Assembly: GCF_040361275.1 (NCBI RefSeq)
Contig: NZ_APNH01000003.1
Location: forward strand, 248,001 to 312,000
Source of the DNA: Salinisphaera sp. T31B1
GTDB lineage: Bacteria > Pseudomonadota > Gammaproteobacteria > Nevskiales > Salinisphaeraceae
Direction of reading: 5' to 3'
Length of the DNA: 64,000 bases
Made by a program: the position numbers and the translations under genes. Below the pieces are notes generated by a model that made no database searches, was not told the DNA's origin, and saw nothing but the letters and a program-made list of their open reading frames with translations. Position 1 is the stretch's first letter, and the number at the start of each line of letters is the position of its first letter. Below are positions 19,768 through 29,989 of the stretch, piece after piece.

Positions 19768-21401
19768 GAAACCTGCTTGATCTGCGATGCTGACGGCGAA
19801 TCCATGGCATCCGAAGATGCCTGTGCAAATATGATACGAAAGCAGGCGCCGCCGGTTTGTGCAACTGGCAGCAATTGCGCGCCGTTGGCCTCGCACAGTT
19901 CTGCGGCGATATGCAGACCCAGTCCGGTACCGTCGCGCGCGGTCGTGAAGAACGGTTCCATGATCTCGTCGAGGATGGCGGCATCGATGCCGGGGCCGTT
20001 GTCGATCACATCCAGACAGGCGTGCAGCGCGCGATTGCGGTGGCCGATCAGCCACAGCGTCAGCGGCTCGTCGTCACGCCGCGCATACCGCCGCGCATTG
20101 TCCCAGAGGTTGAACAGTGTCTGGCGCAGATGGTCCGGGTCGAACGTCACACGCAGCGAAGGGTCGATATCGATGCGCTCGAAATCGGGCGCCTGATCGC
20201 TGGTCTCCCGGTAGATCTCGATCGTCTCGTCAAGCCAGGCGGCCAGCGGCAGATTGCGCCGCGCGCGCTGGGAGCGACGCGACAGGCCGAGCACGCTGTT
20301 GACGATGGCATCGATGCGACGCGTGTGCCGGTGGATGATGTCGAGCATGCGTACGTCTTCGGCATCGACTCGGGGCGATTCGGCCAGTAGCTGGCCGGCA
20401 TGGCTGATTGCGCCCAGCGGATTTCGAATTTCGTGAGCTATGTTGGCCGTCAGCCGGCCGATGGACACGAGCTTGAGTTGCTGCGCCTGCTCGCGTTGAC
20501 GCATGGCGTCTTCCACGAAGATCAGGCTCGGCGCATCGTCGCCCTCACCCAGCGCGGAAAAACTCGGCAACAACGACCGGTGGCCGACACGCACGGGTTC
20601 GACTACCGAATGCCGCCCTTCGCGCCAGCGGGCCAGCGCCGTGGCCAGTGCCGGCGCGATGTCGGCGAGCGGCTGGCCGGGCGGGACGGTCGGCTCCAGC
20701 TCCAGCAGGCCCTGCGCCGCATCGTTGATCAACTCGATTCGACCGTCGGGTTCGACCACGATCGCGCCCATGCCCATTTGCTGGATGATACGGCGATTGA
20801 GTGCGGCCAGATCCCGGACCTCGGTGGCGCGTTCGGCGGCCAGGGCCTCGCTGAGCCGCGCGCGGCGTGCCAGCCAGTGCGCCAGGCCGGCGGTGATGAA
20901 AAACAACATGCCCAATATGCCGGCCTGGACGAACTCGTCCGGTGCGCTCGTCTCGCTCAGGCTTCGCCAGACCTCCTGACCCAGCATGCCGATGGCGGCA
21001 CAGGCAGCGATCAGGGCCGCCAGCCGGGCTGGCAGCAGCATGCCGCCCGCAGCAACCGGGGCAAGCAGCAACATGCCAAGCCCGCCGGCCACACCGGTGC
21101 TGGACAGGGTAAGACAGGTGAAAAACGCGATATCCACCGCACAGGCCGCCACCACCTGCGCCCGCAGCGACGGGCGTCGCATGAGCGCGGCCCCCACCGC
21201 CATCACGCACTGAACCAGATAGATGAGCGACGCACCACGAAACAGATCCGGCAGGGTCAGATCGAGCAGCCGGCTGGTCGAGCCGAACAGCAGCAGGGCG
21301 ACGAGTCCGAAACCGATCAGGCTTCGATAGGCGTTGAACGACAGGATTGCCCGCCAGTCATCGACATGGCGGATGAGCGGCGTACTCGCCGGAGCGGTCA
21401 T
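19764..21401 (-). CDS. pilS: Sensor histidine kinase PilS
   Basis: A protein of 545 residues starting at ATG 21401, overlapping the stop of the upstream small gene. About six N-terminal membrane helices (residues 20-180) are followed by a PAS-like segment (VVEPDGRIELINDAAQGLL). The H-box is IAHEIRNPLGAISHAGQLL, and the ATPase domain has NLWDNARRY, DNGPGID and GTGLGLHIAAEL. PilS is the membrane partner of PilR in pilin control. The last part overlaps pilR by four bases, typical of a coupled two-component pair. Confidence 0.93.
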
Positions 21402-21658
21402 GGACGCCGCTCTGGCCCCGCTGCGGTATTGCGGCGCGTGTCGGTACGTGCCTGGCATTCGTCATCGGCGCATACCGGCCCGACCTCGGAGCTGCGGGTC
21501 AGCGCCGGCGGCAGATGTACGCCGCAACGGGCGCAGCGCACCGTCTTTTCGAAGCGCGGCTGGGGCGGATCCCGTCTTACCGGGGCGGGGCCGAGTAACC
21601 GTTTGACCACCAGCCAGCCGAGGCCGAGCAGAACGAGCAATCCGAGGAGTTTAGCCAT
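21398..21658 (-). CDS. PP0621-family small membrane/zinc-ribbon protein
   Basis: A protein of 86 residues from ATG 21658. One membrane helix (MAKLLGLLVLLGLGWLVVKRLL) is followed by a short ribbon with four cysteines (CARCGV and a later VCADDEC pair). This layout matches the PP0621 family, often found directly upstream of pilS in Pseudomonas and relatives. The stop overlaps the pilS start by four bases. The in-frame upstream start at 21688 would place ten hydrophilic residues before the helix and is less likely. No function is established. Confidence 0.75.
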   Translation of the reverse strand: MAKLLGLLVLLGLGWLVVKRLLGPAPVRRDPPQPRFEKTVRCARCGVHLPPALTRSSEVGPVCADDECQARTDTRRNTAAGPERRP

Positions 21659-21816
21659 GGGGTTGGGGCGCGTGGCCAGACAAGCCATGATCCCGGATCA
21701 TACGTCAGCCGTGGGTCGAGCACGATGTCTGGCACTGCCAGACAAGTTGTCGTGCCGTGCCCAAGGGGCCACAATGCGCGGCAATCATCAGGTTTGGTTC
21801 CCAAATAGGCATTGCG

Positions 21817-22980
21817 ATGAACGTTCACGAATATCAGGCCAAGGAAATCTTTGCGCGCTTCGGCGTGCCTGCCGGTGAGGGCAAGGTCGCCCGGAGCGCC
21901 GACGAGGCGGTGGACGTCGCCAAGGCACTGGGCGGCGAGCGCTGGGTGGTCAAGGCGCAGGTTCATGCCGGTGGTCGTGGCAAGGCCGGTGGCGTGAAGA
22001 TCTGCGACAGCGTGGATGAGGTCAAGCAAGCGGCCGGCGACATGATCGGCGGTGAACTCAAGACCAAGCAGACCGGCGACGTTGGCCTGCCCATCAACGC
22101 GGTCTATGTCGAGAAGCCGGCCGATATCGAATCCGAGCTGTATCTGTCCGTGCTGGTCGACCGCGCCACCCGACGCGTGACCTTCATCGCCTCACCCGAA
22201 GGCGGCATGGATATCGAGGAAGTCGCCGAGTCCACGCCCGAAAAGATCACCCAGGTCGCGATCCATCCGGCCGCCGGTTTTCAGGCCTACCAGGGTCGCC
22301 AGCTCGGCTTCTTCCTGGGTCTGGACAAGAAGCAGGTCGGCGAATTCGTGAAAGTCATGAAGGGTCTCTACGAGATGTTCGTGACCTGCGACGCCTCACT
22401 GGTCGAGATCAACCCGCTGGTGACGACCAAGCAGGGTGGTCTCGTCGCGCTCGACGGCAAGCTTAACTTCGATGACAACGCGCTGTTCCGGCAGAAAGAG
22501 TTCGCCGACATGCGTGATCTCACCCAGGAAAACGAGCGCGAAGCCCAGGCGGCCGAGTTCGATCTGAATTACATCCAGCTCGACGGCAACATCGGCTGCA
22601 TGGTCAACGGCGCGGGCCTGGCCATGGGCACGATGGATCTGGTCAAGCTGCACGGTGGCGAGCCGGCCAACTTCCTGGACGTGGGCGGCGGCGCCACCAC
22701 CGAGCGCGTGACCGAGGCGTTCAAGCTGATTACCGCCGGTGAAGGCGTCAAGGCCATTCTGGTCAACATCTTCGGCGGCATCGTGCGGTGCGATCTGATC
22801 GCCGAAGGGATCATCACCGCCGCCAAGGACGTCGGTATCGAGGTGCCGGTGGTCGTGCGCCTGGAGGGCACCAATGCCGAGGAAGGCCGCAAGCTGCTGG
22901 ACGAGTCCGACTTCGATCTCATCGCCGCACAGGATCTGACCGATGCGGCCAAGAAGGTCGTCGCCGAAGCCAAGGGCTGA
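21817..22980 (+). CDS. sucC: Succinyl-CoA synthetase (ADP-forming) beta subunit
   Basis: A protein of 387 residues. The N-terminus [18 protein letters not shown] starts the ATP-grasp domain. [16 protein letters not shown] is the nucleotide loop, VEINPLV carries metal ligands and [12 protein letters not shown] belongs to the CoA-ligase domain. With SucD it converts succinyl-CoA to succinate with ATP formation in the citric acid cycle. It starts at ATG 21817 and is followed 54 bases later by sucD, so both form one transcript ending at the terminator after sucD. Confidence 0.97.
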   Translation: MNVHEYQAKEIFARFGVPAGEGKVARSADEAVDVAKALGGERWVVKAQVHAGGRGKAGGVKICDSVDEVKQAAGDMIGGELKTKQTGDVGLPINAVYVEKPADIESELYLSVLVDRATRRVTFIASPEGGMDIEEVAESTPEKITQVAIHPAAGFQAYQGRQLGFFLGLDKKQVGEFVKVMKGLYEMFVTCDASLVEINPLVTTKQGGLVALDGKLNFDDNALFRQKEFADMRDLTQENEREAQAAEFDLNYIQLDGNIGCMVNGAGLAMGTMDLVKLHGGEPANFLDVGGGATTERVTEAFKLITAGEGVKAILVNIFGGIVRCDLIAEGIITAAKDVGIEVPVVVRLEGTNAEEGRKLLDESDFDLIAAQDLTDAAKKVVAEAKG

Positions 22981-23034
22981 TCCGCCCGCACGCGACGCCT
23001 CTTCTATCGAACAGCTTCCAGATCAGGATTATTC

Positions 23035-23904
<870 letters not shown>

Positions 23905-23942
23905 TCGATGCATTGATTGCATCGTCATCCGCTGGATGATCG

Positions 23943-23978
23943 AAGCCGGCGTCCGTTTTGGCGGACCCCGGCTTTTTT
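23943..23978 (+). terminator. Rho-independent terminator after sucCD
   Basis: AAGCCGG (23943-23949) pairs with CCGGCTT (23968-23974). An inner GTCCG/CGGAC stem surrounds a short TTTTGG-type loop, with one C-C mismatch between the two stem parts. A run of six T follows. It sits 39 bases after the sucD stop. Confidence 0.85.
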
Positions 23979-24089
23979 GTGGGTGAAGGTTCGAGACCCT
24001 TGTCTCGTTTCGCTTTTATTCAGAGCGAAGCTTGGTTCGGTTTCGGTGACTAGTGTCGAATCAACTGTTTGGATTGATTCTGGCTTGGT

Positions 24090-24589
24090 GTTTCGCACGG
24101 CTGTACGAGTCACCTTCATTTGCTTGTCCAGGTAAGTCACCAAAGCAAACGACACCCTGTCTTGCGTCGGCGCTACGCGCCGATGCCCTGCGCTGCTCAC
24201 GCGGCCGGGGCGCAGCCGGAACTCGCCGTGCTGCGCCCAGGGAGGTGAATACAGCCTTGTAGGTCGGATTAGCGCAGCGTAATCCGACACGAACGCCACT
24301 CGAGACAAGCCGGAGCCCGAACAGTGACCCAGGTCGGATCCTGGCGGAGCGCCTGTATTGGCCCCGTGTGGAGCGACGAGACGCACAGCGCCCAAGGGTG
24401 TCCGGCGCACTGCGCCGGTGCGGCCAGCCTGTCCGAGCGTCGCCCAAGCGACGTGAGTTCTGGCCGCGACCCTTGGGGGCGAGCATCGCAGTGCACCGGC
24501 GTCAGCCGGCGCGCAATCCGGGTGTCTTTTCTCTTGGTTACTTCTCTTTGGACAAGCAAAGAGAAGTAGCTTGCGCGGCAGCGCGAAAC
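24090..24589. repeat. Non-coding element A, bounded by imperfect ~70-bp inverted repeats
   Basis: The 500-base stretch begins GTTTCGCACGGCTG and ends CAGCGCGAAAC. Its first ~68 bases match the reverse complement of its last ~70, both containing TTTGCTTGTCC and GACACCC. Inside are a hairpin (24263-24288) and a block beginning GCCTGTATTG (24351). The same left end, hairpin, inner block and right end recur in order in element B at 24678-25445. No reading frame with recognisable protein similarity is present; long frames here are by-products of high GC. It may be a non-autonomous mobile element or a structured RNA-encoding repeat. Confidence 0.75.
24263..24288. repeat. Inner palindrome of element A
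   Basis: GTCGGATTA and TAATCCGAC form a perfect 9-bp stem around GCGCAGCG. The matching palindrome in element B has a compensated base-pair change, which argues for a conserved hairpin. Palindromes of this kind (GTCGGATTA...TAATCCGAC) are common extragenic repeats in proteobacteria. Confidence 0.75.
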
Positions 24590-24677
24590 AAGCGTGCCGT
24601 CGAACTCGTGAGTGCCGGAAGACGGATGGCTTAATCCAGCGGCTTGAATCGACCACGCAGGCGAATTCTCGCTTGGG

Positions 24678-25445
24678 GTTTCGCACGGCTGTGCGAGTGA
24701 CTTTCATTCGCTTGTCCATGTAAGTCACCTAAGCAAACGACACCCTGTCTTGCGTCGATGCTGCGCATCGATGCCCTGCGCTGCTCGCCCGCCCGGGGCG
24801 CAGCCGGAACTCGCCGCGCTACGCGCGACTCAGACACCCGGCTGCTTCATCCCCGGCCGGCCTCCGCTGCTCGGCGCTACGCCCAAGGGGTCCAATACAG
24901 GCACGCCCGCTGCTGCTCGCTCAATGCCGTTATCGTTCGTAGGTCGGCTTAGCCGAAGGCGTAAGCCGACAGGAACGAAGACGCGGACCGTAGAGACAAT
25001 GCGGTATCCGATGACGACTGGATGCCCGGCATTTCGGCGCCTGTATTCGGCGTCCATGTGTGCAGCGACGCAGAGGAGGGCGACCGCTGTCCGGCGCACG
25101 GCGCCGGTGCGGCGAGCTGTTTGAGCATCGCTAGTGCGAGGCGAGCGATATCAAGGACTAGGGTCGCATCCTGTCGCCGCTGCGCATCGGCGTATCGTCC
25201 CGAGCGGCGGAGCGGGGCGTTCCCGCAGGTAAGCGGTGGGATGCGATGCTCGGCGGGGCGAACCGTACGAGTCGTCGCCTCGGGGCGCGTGCCGACCGCC
25301 GGCGGTCGCATGCCAGCCCCGCTGGGAAGGCCCTGCTCCTCGCCTAGTACGGCATGGCGTAGCCGACGCTGTGTCGGGTGTCTCATTCTCTGTTTGCTTT
25401 CATTTGGACAAGCAAATCTAAGTGAGTCGCACAGCGGTGCGAAAC
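24678..25445. repeat. Non-coding element B, larger relative of element A
   Basis: This 768-base stretch starts GTTTCGCACGGCTGTGCGAG and ends CGGTGCGAAAC. Its first ~150 bases closely match those of element A (for example AAGCAAACGACACCCTGTC, and later GGGGCGCAGCCGGAACTCGC). It carries the equivalent palindrome at 24943-24970, the inner GCCTGTATTC block from 25040 and the right end (GGACAAGCAAATCTAAGTG). About 270 extra bases relative to A explain the length difference. It has the same orientation as A, with about 90 bases between them. No coding function is visible. Confidence 0.75.
24943..24970. repeat. Inner palindrome of element B
   Basis: GTCGGCTTA and TAAGCCGAC form a 9-bp stem around GCCGAAGGCG. 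Relative to element A, one A-T pair has become C-G on both arms, so pairing is kept. Confidence 0.75.
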
Positions 25446-25615
25446 AAAAGGAACAGTAAGCTCGTGGGGCCGAAAGCCCCATGGCGTGAATCGTTCGACC
25501 CTTGAATGAACGTTTCGCCTGAGTTCCGACCCGCTGATCCAGGCTTTCGACGTTATAGCGTTACGCCAACGCCGCGTGATCGAATGATCCCACGGTTTGA
25601 TTGAGCACAATCGAT

Positions 25616-26044
25616 ATGAGTGATACTTACGAACTCAGCTGTGATTGCGGTCACGTGAAGATGACCGCGCGAGGGACTCCGAAGCTGTCGCTGTACTGTC
25701 ATTGCGGCAGCTGTCGCGATCTGTACAGCGTGGATGTGCTGTCGGCTACGGGATGGGCGGATGAGGATGTCGAATTGCCCGCCGAAAACGATCTGGTGGT
25801 ACACAAGGTCGACGGCAAGCAGATGACTCGCTACAGCTGCCCCGAGTGCGGTCTGACCATGTACGGTCGTCACAAGCCCGGTATCCCGGTGATCCCGCAC
25901 GGGCTGTTCCGCAAGGCCAACGGCGGACGGTTGCCCGCCGAGCTCGCGCCGACGCTGCATCTGTTCTATCGCGATCGGGTGCTGGAGATCGATGACGGGC
26001 TGGACAAATCCCAGGGCGGCGAAGCGATCGGCCTGGAAGACTAG
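25616..26044 (+). CDS. GFA-family (CENP-V/glutathione-dependent formaldehyde-activating-like) zinc protein
   Basis: A protein of 142 residues from ATG 25616; a TTG at 25601 is in frame but weaker. The zinc-binding cysteines are seen in CDCGHVK, YCHCGSCRDLY and SCPECGL, the pattern of the GFA/CENP-V domain. Members bind zinc and were named for a role in glutathione-dependent formaldehyde removal; for most, including this one, the substrate is unknown. It stands alone between the repeat elements and nadE, both with gaps over 100 bases. Confidence 0.82.
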   Translation: MSDTYELSCDCGHVKMTARGTPKLSLYCHCGSCRDLYSVDVLSATGWADEDVELPAENDLVVHKVDGKQMTRYSCPECGLTMYGRHKPGIPVIPHGLFRKANGGRLPAELAPTLHLFYRDRVLEIDDGLDKSQGGEAIGLED

Positions 26045-26204
26045 GGCGACCTAGGCGGTCCGGGCTCGGCGGCATGCGGTCGTCGGGCCCGTCGACGCTC
26101 GCACTGGCGTATCCTGTGCGCCACGAACGGACCAGATGCCGATCCGGCATACCGCACAGCCGCTCGTGTGCACCGCGAGCCCGAGTCGAGGAGACAGTTA
26201 CGCC

Positions 26205-27824
26205 ATGGGCGATTCGTCACTGCGCATCGCGCTGGCCCAGATCAATGTCTGGGTCGGCGATATCGAAGGCAATGCCCGCCAGATGCTGGAAGCCGCCGCC
26301 ACCGCGCGCGATCGCGACGGGGCGACGATCGTGGCCTTTCCCGAAATGGCGTTGCTGGGATACCCGCCGGACGATCTGCTGCTTCGACGCGGCTTGCCCG
26401 CGGCGATCGAATCCGCGCTGGAACGGCTGGCGCATGAACTCAGCGGCATCACCGCGATCATCGGTTATCCGGAGTACGACGGGCAGACGATATACAACGC
26501 CGCAGTCGTATTGCGTGACGGTGAGCGTATCGGCCATTACCGCAAGCAGTGTTTGCCCAACTATGGCGTGTTCGACGAGCGTCGCCATTACCGACCGGGT
26601 GAAGCGCCCTGCGTGTTCGAACAGGGTGGACGCCGGATCGGAGTGACCATCTGCGAAGACATCTGGGAGACCGGCCCGGCAGCGCAGGCCGTCGAAGCCG
26701 GGGCCGAATGTCTGATCAATCTCAATGCCTCGCCGTTTCATGCGCACAAGCAGGCCGAGCGCGAGGATCTGCTGGTACGTCGTGCACGCGCGAACGGTAT
26801 TCCCATCTGCTATGTCAATTGCGTCGGCGGGCAGGACGAACTGGTCTTCGACGGGCGCTCCTGTGCGGTCGACGAAGCCGGCCGGCTCATGCTGCGTGCA
26901 CCGGCGTTCGAGGCCGGTGTGTACTGTATCGACTGGCCGGCTGGGCCGGGCGACAGCGAGTCCATTGCGCCGATGCCCGGGGCTGAGGCGCTCATTTACG
27001 ATGCCCTGGTCCGAGCGACCCGCGACTATGTCGACCGCAACGGCTTTCCGGGCGCGCTGATCGGCGCCTCGGGCGGTATCGATTCGGCGCTGGTCATGGC
27101 CATCGCCGCCGACGCACTGGGCGGCGAACGGGTCTGGGCGGTTTCGATGCCATCGCGTTACACCGCGGCGATCAGCAACGCCGATGCGGCCGAACAGGCT
27201 CAGCGAATGGGCGTTCGTTACGACGAACTGCCGATCGAGGCCGGCTTTACCGCCTTGCTGGATACGCTCGCACCGCTGTTCGGTGATCGGGAAGCCGATA
27301 CGGCCGAGGAAAACCTGCAGTCTCGTATTCGTGGCGCGCTGCTCATGTCGTTGTCGAACAAGTTCGGGCACGTCGTGCTGGCCACCGGTAACAAATCCGA
27401 GATGGCGGTGGGCTATGCAACGCTCTACGGCGACATGTGCGGCGGCTTCGCGCCGCTCAAGGATGTCTACAAGACGTGGGTGTATCGGCTGGCCCGTTTC
27501 CGCAATACACGCGGCGCGGTGATTCCCGAGCGGGTGATCACCCGGCCGCCGTCCGCCGAGCTCAGGGACGACCAGGCCGATACCGACACCTTGCCGGAAT
27601 ACGATGTGCTGGACCCGATCATCGAGGCGTACGTCGAGGACGGGGAGTCGATCGAGGGTATCTGCGAACGCGGGTTCGGCGAAGCCGACGTCCGTCAGGT
27701 CGCCGGATTGATCCGTCGCAACGAGTACAAGCGTCGTCAGGCCGCGCCCGGACCCAAGGTCACGCTACGCGCGTTCGGGCGCGACCGTCGCTATCCGATT
27801 ACCGCCGTCTACGGTGATTTGTAG
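26205..27824 (+). CDS. nadE: Glutamine-dependent NAD+ synthetase
   Basis: A protein of 539 residues making NAD from nicotinate adenine dinucleotide with ATP and glutamine. The N-terminal nitrilase-type amidase has the Glu (FPEMALLGYPPDD), Lys (YRKQCLPNYGVFDE) and Cys (TICEDIW) triad. The C-terminal synthetase has the P-loop SGGIDSALV and TGNKSEMAVGYATLYGDMCGG. ATG 26205 is chosen for a GAGGAG site just upstream and the conserved start. It converges on bamD. Confidence 0.95.
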   Translation: MGDSSLRIALAQINVWVGDIEGNARQMLEAAATARDRDGATIVAFPEMALLGYPPDDLLLRRGLPAAIESALERLAHELSGITAIIGYPEYDGQTIYNAAVVLRDGERIGHYRKQCLPNYGVFDERRHYRPGEAPCVFEQGGRRIGVTICEDIWETGPAAQAVEAGAECLINLNASPFHAHKQAEREDLLVRRARANGIPICYVNCVGGQDELVFDGRSCAVDEAGRLMLRAPAFEAGVYCIDWPAGPGDSESIAPMPGAEALIYDALVRATRDYVDRNGFPGALIGASGGIDSALVMAIAADALGGERVWAVSMPSRYTAAISNADAAEQAQRMGVRYDELPIEAGFTALLDTLAPLFGDREADTAEENLQSRIRGALLMSLSNKFGHVVLATGNKSEMAVGYATLYGDMCGGFAPLKDVYKTWVYRLARFRNTRGAVIPERVITRPPSAELRDDQADTDTLPEYDVLDPIIEAYVEDGESIEGICERGFGEADVRQVAGLIRRNEYKRRQAAPGPKVTLRAFGRDRRYPITAVYGDL

Positions 27825-27860
27825 CGCGCGGCAGGCGACGACGTAGCGTCCCGTGCCGGG

Positions 27861-27906
27861 CGGCGATGGCCTCAGACCGAGTCGACGTCTACTGCGGCCA
27901 TCGCCG
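27861..27906. repeat. 11-bp inverted repeat between nadE and bamD
   Basis: CGGCGATGGCC (27861-27871) is the exact reverse complement of GGCCATCGCCG (27896-27906), with a 24-base spacer. It lies between convergent genes, so a transcription-ending or barrier role is possible. There is no T-run. Confidence 0.5.
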
Positions 27907-27937
27907 GTCGCGATGATCGACCGCCGCGAAACGAGCG

Positions 27938-28816
27938 TCAGCCGGCGCTTTGGCTCGCCGTCGAGTCTTCGCTCAGATTCGGCAGCTCGTAGCGCGGCGT
28001 CTCGCCCGCGCGCTGGCGATAGAACTCGTCGCGGTTGAGAATGTAGTTCGGATACGAGGCCTGCAGAATCGCCCGTGTGTCCTTGGCCAGATCCGGCAGC
28101 CCCAGCCGCGCATAGGACTCTTCCATGATCTCGAGCGCCCGCGGGACCGAATCCGAGCCCTGATAGCGAGCCACGACCAGCTCGGCACGACGGCTGGCCG
28201 CAACATAGGCATGCCGGCGCAGATAGTACTCGGCGACGTAGATATCGAACTGGGCCAGGCGGTTGCGGATCTCCACCATATGCAGCTGCGCGTCCTTGCG
28301 GTAGACGCTGTTCGGGAAGTTCTTTACCAACAGGCCGAAGTCGGTGAAGGCCTGTTCCAGATACCCGGTATCACGCTTGTCGGCATCGCCGCCAAGGATG
28401 CCGGTCTGGTTGCGGTGGTAGTTGGACAGGCCGCGCAGATAGTAGATGTAGTCGATATGCGGGTTGCGCGGCCGCTGTTTGATGAAACGGTCCGCGCTGG
28501 ATACGGCTGCATCGTATTCGCCGGCCTGGTAGTGGGCGGCCACGGACTCCATCTCGGACTGGGCCGCATAGGGCGAGAACGGGAAGCGGGCCTGTACTTC
28601 GGCGTATAATCTCAGCGCCTTGGCGGGCTGCTCGTCGACCATGAAATCGCGTCCGGCGCGATACATGCGTTCGGCGTCGGCGGAGTCGAGCTTGTTGCCT
28701 TCGCGATCGATGAGCGGCTCGTTGCTGTAGCCGGTCTCGTTGATGCCCTTGTCGCCGCCACAGCCGGCGATGCCGAGTACCGTGAAGATACACAGTGCGA
28801 GAACGATTTTCCGCAT
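27938..28816 (-). CDS. bamD: Outer-membrane assembly lipoprotein BamD
   Basis: A protein of 292 residues with a lipoprotein signal (VLALCIFTVLGIAGC) and lipobox cysteine at about residue 19. The mature part holds tetratricopeptide-like helices: ADAERMYRAGRDFMVDEQPAKALRLY, the conserved RFPFSPYAAQSEM, and DYIYYLRGLSNYHR. BamD works with BamA to insert outer-membrane proteins. Length is somewhat above the E. coli protein. It is divergent from rluD across a 198-base gap, the usual gammaproteobacterial arrangement. Confidence 0.95.
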   Translation of the reverse strand: MRKIVLALCIFTVLGIAGCGGDKGINETGYSNEPLIDREGNKLDSADAERMYRAGRDFMVDEQPAKALRLYAEVQARFPFSPYAAQSEMESVAAHYQAGEYDAAVSSADRFIKQRPRNPHIDYIYYLRGLSNYHRNQTGILGGDADKRDTGYLEQAFTDFGLLVKNFPNSVYRKDAQLHMVEIRNRLAQFDIYVAEYYLRRHAYVAASRRAELVVARYQGSDSVPRALEIMEESYARLGLPDLAKDTRAILQASYPNYILNRDEFYRQRAGETPRYELPNLSEDSTASQSAG

Positions 28817-29014
28817 GCCAGCCCCGGGCGCGCGTCGGCGCGCGTCATTGAAGTAACAGAAACAGGGGCGGAGTATACCTAGGAAACTCCAGCCCAGTCA
28901 TACGTTGCAGCGTCGTGCAGCACTCGCCGCCGGCGCTTTACGGAGAATCTCGTGTTTGTTGTCGACTCACCATTCCAGACCATGGCCCGGCGTATGCCGG
29001 GCGAGGCTCGATAG

Positions 29015-29989
29015 ATGACGGCCGAACGTCCGCCGTGTGATTTCGATGCGCCCATTCCGCCCGAGTTCATCGGCCAACGACTAGACCGTGCGCTCGCGGC
29101 CATGCTGCCGGACTATTCCCGTTCGCGTTTGCAGCGCTGGCTGGCCGACGGCGACCTCACGGTGGATGATGCCACGCCGCCGGCGAAGACGCCGGTGGTC
29201 GGTGGCGAACAGGTCAGATTGCGTGTCCCGCAGACTGCTGATGACGACACGGTGCAGCCGGAACCGATGCGGCTGAACGTCATTCACGAAGACGAGGCGC
29301 TGATCGTGCTCGACAAGCCGGCGGGCCTGGTCATGCATCCGGGCGCGGGCAATCCGGACGGCACACTTCAGAACGCGCTCGTGGCATTCGATCCGGCCCT
29401 GGCCGCGCTGCCGCGGGCAGGCATCGTGCATCGTCTGGATAAGGACACCTCCGGCATTCTGGTGGTTGCACGAACCTTTGCAGCACACCGGCAGCTCGTG
29501 GCCGATCTGGCCGAGCGCACCGTCAAGCGCGAATACGAGGCGGTGGCCGTGGGCGTTATGACCGCGGGCGGACATGTGGATGCGCCGATCGACCGGCATC
29601 CGGTCGACCGGAAGCGCATGGCCGTACGTGAATTCGGCCGCGAGGCCGTCACGCATTATCGGGTGATCCAGCGTTACCGCGCCCACACCCACGTACGCTG
29701 TTCCCTGGAAACCGGCCGTACTCATCAGATCCGTGTGCATATGGCCCATATCCGTTACCCGCTGCTGGGCGATGCAACCTATGGACGGCGTCTGGCGTTG
29801 CCGCGCGATGCCAGCGAGGAATTCGTACAGGCCCTGCGCGGCTTCCGACGTCAGGCCCTGCACGCCCGCACGCTCGGCCTGATCCATCCGGTGACGGGCG
29901 AAGCGATGCGTTGGCAGGCCGCGCGGCCCGCCGACTTTCAGGGCTTGCTGGATGCGCTGGCCGCCGACGCGAGCGCGCACACCCGATGA
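29015..29989 (+). CDS. rluD: 23S rRNA pseudouridine synthase RluD
   Basis: A protein of 324 residues. An S4 RNA-binding domain (RLDRALAAMLPDYSRSRLQRWL) comes first. The catalytic segment GIVHRLDKDTSGILVVA carries the aspartate nucleophile, and GRTHQIRVHMAHI follows. RluD makes pseudouridines in helix 69 of 23S rRNA and helps late ribosome assembly. The gene is divergent from bamD and its stop overlaps the pgeF start (ATGA), an order conserved in many gammaproteobacteria. Confidence 0.95.
   Translation: MTAERPPCDFDAPIPPEFIGQRLDRALAAMLPDYSRSRLQRWLADGDLTVDDATPPAKTPVVGGEQVRLRVPQTADDDTVQPEPMRLNVIHEDEALIVLDKPAGLVMHPGAGNPDGTLQNALVAFDPALAALPRAGIVHRLDKDTSGILVVARTFAAHRQLVADLAERTVKREYEAVAVGVMTAGGHVDAPIDRHPVDRKRMAVREFGREAVTHYRVIQRYRAHTHVRCSLETGRTHQIRVHMAHIRYPLLGDATYGRRLALPRDASEEFVQALRGFRRQALHARTLGLIHPVTGEAMRWQAARPADFQGLLDALAADASAHTR

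Noticed and set aside
23979-24010. A tRNA-like GGTTCGAGACC segment
   Set aside because: The flanking bases do not pair as a T-arm and no acceptor or anticodon arm can be formed.
23925-24728. A 267-codon minus-strand frame in the repeat area
   Set aside because: It repeats the same translated end sequence twice because it crosses two copies of the repeat; composition is not protein-like.
24090-25445. CRISPR array
   Set aside because: There are only two long related copies with no short regular repeats and spacers, and no cas genes.
24090-25445. Insertion sequence with transposase
   Set aside because: The terminal repeats resemble mobile DNA but no frame resembles a transposase.
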